Positions 6,438 to 9,457 of a stretch of 9,457 nucleotides of DNA are shown here, one piece after another. The notes under the pieces are model-generated. The model was not told where the DNA came from. It did not search any database and was given only the letters and a program-made list of their open reading frames with translations. Both the position numbers and the translations under genes were made by a program. Position 1 is the stretch's first letter; each line of letters begins with the position of its first letter. Source of the DNA: Lachnospiraceae bacterium (GTDB lineage Bacteria > Bacillota > Clostridia > Lachnospirales > Lachnospiraceae). The DNA is taken from contig DNJM01000091.1 of NCBI GenBank assembly GCA_003489085.1, forward strand, positions 1,970 to 11,426, read 5' to 3'.

Positions 6438-7781
6438 ATTTTCTTTCAAATACCGGTGCAGTACCAGAATAAAACCGACCACCATAACGGTGCCCCTCAG
6501 GATTCCGGAAGCAGAGATACTCCACCAGACACCATTCAGGCCCAGCGCTGTTCCGGACAGAAACAGTGCAAGCGGAATCCGGATGACGGTGAAAATGACA
6601 GTAATCAGGGAAGAATAAAGGGATTTCCCGATTCCCTGAAAAGCACCGGCCGAGGTGATTTCGATGCAGGTGAAGATTTCGGAATATGCCAGGATCCGCA
6701 GGTAGTCCGCGCCCAGAGGGATGACATCTGCCTCCGTAATAAAGATCCGAATGATCGGTTCCGGAAAGACAAAGAGAAGGAAGCTGGTAAAGCATCCCCA
6801 GAGGATCATAATGGTGATGGCTGTGAAATAACCTTTTTTGATACGTTCCTTTTTACCGGCTCCATAATTCTGAGCCGAGAAGGAATTGACGGCAGAACCG
6901 AAGCCTTCAGCAGTCATCCAGGAGATACTTTCGATCTGGGAGCAGACCTTCTGAATTGCTACAGCAGCATCGCCGTATCCGGCAACGATACGGGCCAGGG
7001 TCATGGAGACGGACGCGAAGATCATATTATGCAGTCCGATGGGAAGGCCGATCCGCATCATTTCCTTTATATATACCGGGTCAGTTTTCTGCAGCAGATG
7101 CAGTCTCGAAAAAATGACCGGTTCGTTATGGATCGCTTTTAAATATAGAAGGAACACAACCAGCTGTGCCAGAACCGTAGCAAAGGCTGCACCGGCTACT
7201 CCCATGGCAGGAAGCGGCCCCGGTCCATAAATCAAAATGGGATCCAGAACGATATTCAGGATCAGTCCGGCTGTGGTGGCGCGGAAGGTAACCATACTGT
7301 TTCCCATAGCGGTCATCAGTCCGGTAAAGATCTGGTTCATAAAATTAAAAAGGACAAGGCCTCCCGTAATCATCAGATAGGCTTCTGCCTGTTGGATGAC
7401 AACCGGATCTGTCAGCTTATAGAACCGAATCAGCGGGCCGGCAAAAAACAGGCAGATAATGCCGAAAAAAATGCTGAGGAAAATACCCAGCTGCAGATCG
7501 CCGCGGGCATAAGCTGCAGCATCCTCTGCATTGCCGGCTCCCAGGGCATGGGCCACCTTGACCTGTCCACCCATTTTCGGTATCACAATCGTGCCATTAA
7601 AAAGCCAGGTGAACATGCCTGCCGCACCAACGGCAGCTACGGCGCCGCTGCCGATACGACCGATCCAGATCATATCCGTCAGATTATAGGCCATCTGGAT
7701 AAAGGAAGTAGCCATAATCGGAAAAGCCAGCCGGGCCAGAGAAGAAGTAATAGGTCCATTGGTTAAGTCAACCTGTTTCAT
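6435..7781 (-). CDS. MATE family efflux transporter
   Basis: This is a polytopic inner-membrane antiporter expected to export cationic drugs or metabolites using a Na+ or H+ gradient; the substrate cannot be read from the sequence. From the ATG at 7781 it has 448 residues, the normal MATE length, with about twelve hydrophobic segments and the family's two-half architecture. The halves show matching loop sequences, HALGAGNAEDA (78-88) in the first and AQNYGAGKKER (303-313) in the second. NIVLDPILIYG (176-186) is a typical MATE motif. The start at 7781 has AAGGTGG at 7795-7789 with 7-base spacing. A longer frame to the ATG at 7817 lacks a ribosome binding site and would begin at the predicted transcription start. 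It is transcribed divergently from the sensor gene, which could mean shared control, though no local regulator gene is visible. Confidence 0.93.
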   Translation of the reverse strand: MKQVDLTNGPITSSLARLAFPIMATSFIQMAYNLTDMIWIGRIGSGAVAAVGAAGMFTWLFNGTIVIPKMGGQVKVAHALGAGNAEDAAAYARGDLQLGIFLSIFFGIICLFFAGPLIRFYKLTDPVVIQQAEAYLMITGGLVLFNFMNQIFTGLMTAMGNSMVTFRATTAGLILNIVLDPILIYGPGPLPAMGVAGAAFATVLAQLVVFLLYLKAIHNEPVIFSRLHLLQKTDPVYIKEMMRIGLPIGLHNMIFASVSMTLARIVAGYGDAAVAIQKVCSQIESISWMTAEGFGSAVNSFSAQNYGAGKKERIKKGYFTAITIMILWGCFTSFLLFVFPEPIIRIFITEADVIPLGADYLRILAYSEIFTCIEITSAGAFQGIGKSLYSSLITVIFTVIRIPLALFLSGTALGLNGVWWSISASGILRGTVMVVGFILVLHRYLKEN

Positions 7782-7823
7782 AAGTGATCCACCTTTCTTG
7801 GATAAAGATTCATGCAATGCTTA

Positions 7824-7852
7824 ATTGTACTGCTTTTGGAAGCATTTTACAA
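7824..7852 (-). promoter_or_regulatory. Promoter of the MATE gene with overlapping inverted repeat
   Basis: On the minus strand TTGTAA (7852-7847), a 17-base spacer and TACAAT (7829-7824) form a good vegetative promoter. The start would be near 7817, giving a leader of about 36 bases. The inverted repeat AATGCTT/AAGCATT (7816-7822 and 7840-7846) straddles the -10 element and is a candidate repressor site. Confidence 0.55.
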
Positions 7853-7909
7853 GGAGAATCGGAAATCATAGCTGCGGCAGATGCGGCATTACTGGAACAT
7901 TTCACTCTA

Positions 7910-7938
7910 TTGACGCGATTGGGTGCCGGTGGTATTAT
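7910..7938 (+). promoter_or_regulatory. Promoter of the GAF-PAS sensor gene
   Basis: TTGACG (7910-7915), an ideal 17-base spacer and TATTAT (7933-7938) form a near-consensus promoter with transcription starting near 7945. The leader of about 88 bases contains a small hairpin, GACTG-GAAAA-CAGTC (8001-8015), just before the GGAGG at 8021-8025. The rest of the 7782-8032 divergent gap shows no convincing small gene. Confidence 0.55.
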
Positions 7939-8032
7939 GATACAAACGACCATTTTTACAGCAAAGTTATTTGCATTGGACTTACAGGTGCAGTAACAAT
8001 GACTGGAAAACAGTCTATATGGAGGCATACAT

Positions 8033-9457
8033 ATGAATGATTCAAAGGATCTTTTGCAGTGGGCAGACGAAGACGAACCGAACATGAGGAGCCGTGAGCA
8101 GAATAGTGGTATGAAGAATATTCAGAATCTGGAGACTGTTATCAATGAGGGAATTCGTGTTGCTTTAATGGAGGAGATGCCGAACCCGTCGCTGGAAGTA
8201 CTGCTTAACCACCTGGGAAAAGCGCTGCATGCAGAACGAACCTATATATTTGAGCAGAATGAGTCCGGCGGCGATGATAATACCTATGAATGGGTGGCCG
8301 ATGGGGTGGAGCCGGAAAAGGAGAATCTTCAAAATCTTCCCCCGGAGGTGTGCGCAGGGTGGTATCAGAATTTCAATATTGGCAGACATATTGTAATTGA
8401 GGAGCTGGAAGAGATCCGTGAAACTTCCCCTCTTCAGTATGAGATATTGAAGAGGCAGAATATACGGTCTCTTGTGGTGGTTCCTCTCTATGATGGCAAA
8501 AAGCTCATTGGTTTTTACGGCGTAGACAATCCACCTGTGAAATTGTTCGAATACGCAACGAATATGCTCCAGACGGCGGCATACTTTATTGTATCATTGC
8601 TGAAACGGCGCAATCTGGTTCGCGAGCTGCAGAAGCGAAGCTATAATGTCCTGCAGGCTCTCAGTGTGGATTATCTGGGGATTTATCAGGTGAATTTTGA
8701 TACAGGCGAATGTGAAATCTATCGGGACAGCGAACGGATAGAAATGGATTGGGATGTTCATTTTGCAGATGGCTACCAGCCAGCTATGGAGTGGTATATC
8801 TCCCGGTATGTAGTGCCCCATGACCAGGATCGGCTCCGTACTGTGACGCAAAAAGATTATGTGCTGTCTCAGCTTAAGACAAAGAAGAAGTTCTATGTCC
8901 GCTATCAGGTACAAGACAATCCCTACGGACTGAAGCATATGGAGATGCATTTCTCCGCTACGGAAAAGACGGAGGAAGAGAACTGTGCGATTTTTGCCCA
9001 GCGGGATATCAATGCTGTAGTAGAACAGGAAGAGAAGAACAAATCAGAGGCAAGAAAGAGTCTGGAGGATATTCTGGAGGGAGCCCGAACCGGTATCTGG
9101 ACTATCGAACTGGAGGATGGCTGTCCGCCCAGGATGTATACGAACCGGATTATGAGGATTCTTCTGGGCGTATCGAATGAGATCGAACCGGAGGAGTGTT
9201 ATCAGCACTGGTTTAAAAACATTGAGCCGGACTATGTGGAGATGGTGCAGGAAGCGGTTCAGGAGATATTGGAAAATGGGCGGTCCGAGGTAACTTATCC
9301 ATGGAATCATCCTGAACTTGGGAAAATATACATCCGATGCGGCGGAGTATTGGATCAGACATTTAAAAAGTCAGGCGCCTGTATGAATGGATACCATCAG
9401 GACATTACGGAGATTATCGTGACAAAGAAAAAGCAGGAGCAGGCTATCATGGAGCTG
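8033..9457 (+). CDS. GAF-PAS-PAS sensory protein, 3' end cut by window edge
   Basis: This is the N-terminal 475 residues of a multi-domain cytoplasmic signalling protein. The frame is open from ATG 8033 (GGAGG at 8021-8025) to the last base with no stop. Residues about 30-190 look like a GAF domain: an alpha-helical lead-in, LLNHLGKALHAERTYIF (57-73), and RSLVVVPLYDGKKLIGFYGVDN (145-166) as the core strands. A charged helical linker follows (about 187-204). Residues about 205-330 and 345-465 look like two PAS-type domains. The first contains YLGIYQVNFDTGECEIY (214-230). The second begins LEGARTGIWTIEL (348-360) and ends in a PAS-C-like NGYHQDITEIIVTKKKQEQ (452-470) that leads into a helix. 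No transmembrane segment is visible. The output domain is outside the window: a histidine kinase (often hybrid) or a GGDEF/EAL domain are the usual possibilities in this group, and the visible part does not decide. Ligand and target are unknown. Confidence 0.85.
   Translation, partial: MNDSKDLLQWADEDEPNMRSREQNSGMKNIQNLETVINEGIRVALMEEMPNPSLEVLLNHLGKALHAERTYIFEQNESGGDDNTYEWVADGVEPEKENLQNLPPEVCAGWYQNFNIGRHIVIEELEEIRETSPLQYEILKRQNIRSLVVVPLYDGKKLIGFYGVDNPPVKLFEYATNMLQTAAYFIVSLLKRRNLVRELQKRSYNVLQALSVDYLGIYQVNFDTGECEIYRDSERIEMDWDVHFADGYQPAMEWYISRYVVPHDQDRLRTVTQKDYVLSQLKTKKKFYVRYQVQDNPYGLKHMEMHFSATEKTEEENCAIFAQRDINAVVEQEEKNKSEARKSLEDILEGARTGIWTIELEDGCPPRMYTNRIMRILLGVSNEIEPEECYQHWFKNIEPDYVEMVQEAVQEILENGRSEVTYPWNHPELGKIYIRCGGVLDQTFKKSGACMNGYHQDITEIIVTKKKQEQAIMEL

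Noticed and set aside
6456..7142. 228-codon open frame on the plus strand opposite the MATE gene
   Set aside because: It is the antisense of membrane segments, highly charged, with no recognised family.
7784..8085. Small open frames on both strands in the MATE-sensor intergenic gap (70 codons plus, 91 codons minus)
   Set aside because: No ribosome binding site, overlap with both promoters and the sensor start, and sequence that does not look like protein; the region is better explained as regulatory.
1..9457. Defence system, mobile element, CRISPR array, or tRNA/rRNA gene
   Set aside because: No transposase, integrase, toxin or nuclease motifs, no regularly spaced repeats and no tRNA-like folds were seen; genes are housekeeping, transport and sensing.

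Overview
The window looks like ordinary chromosome from a gut-type Clostridia bacterium, most likely Lachnospiraceae. This is inferred from protein character (a PurO-type cyclohydrolase beside a stand-alone AICAR formyltransferase, a COG2509-type flavoprotein, clostridial-looking GlmM and enolase), strong AGGAGG ribosome binding sites and moderate base composition. No database search was possible. I see no mobile element, CRISPR array, RNA gene, phage gene or obvious horizontally acquired block.

Layout. Positions 1-1802 (+) hold the last two steps of IMP synthesis as two separate proteins: a PurO-type IMP cyclohydrolase, cut by the left edge, then a stand-alone AICAR formyltransferase. A hairpin terminator follows, with a candidate promoter overlapping its end. 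Positions 1947-3362 (+) encode an uncharacterised FAD-dependent dehydrogenase with a CxxCxxC motif. A well-formed promoter then leads into glmM (3527-4876, +), the phosphoglucosamine mutase for cell-wall precursors. The gap between glmM and the convergent eno holds a long imperfect inverted repeat and a compact bidirectional terminator. Enolase (5047-6351, -) and a MATE-family efflux transporter (6435-7781, -) occupy the minus strand. A 251-bp divergent region with one good promoter per direction separates the transporter from a GAF-PAS-PAS sensory protein (8033 to the right edge, +), whose output domain lies outside the window.

The two purine genes clearly work together, and the other genes appear to be independent housekeeping units. 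The strongest non-coding signal is a perfect 12-bp inverted repeat around the eno start: in the mRNA it would place the start codon in a stem and the Shine-Dalgarno sequence in the loop. The second is an inverted repeat lying across the MATE promoter, opposite the divergent sensor gene. Nothing here convincingly amounts to a new multi-gene system. The items listed as findings are local oddities.
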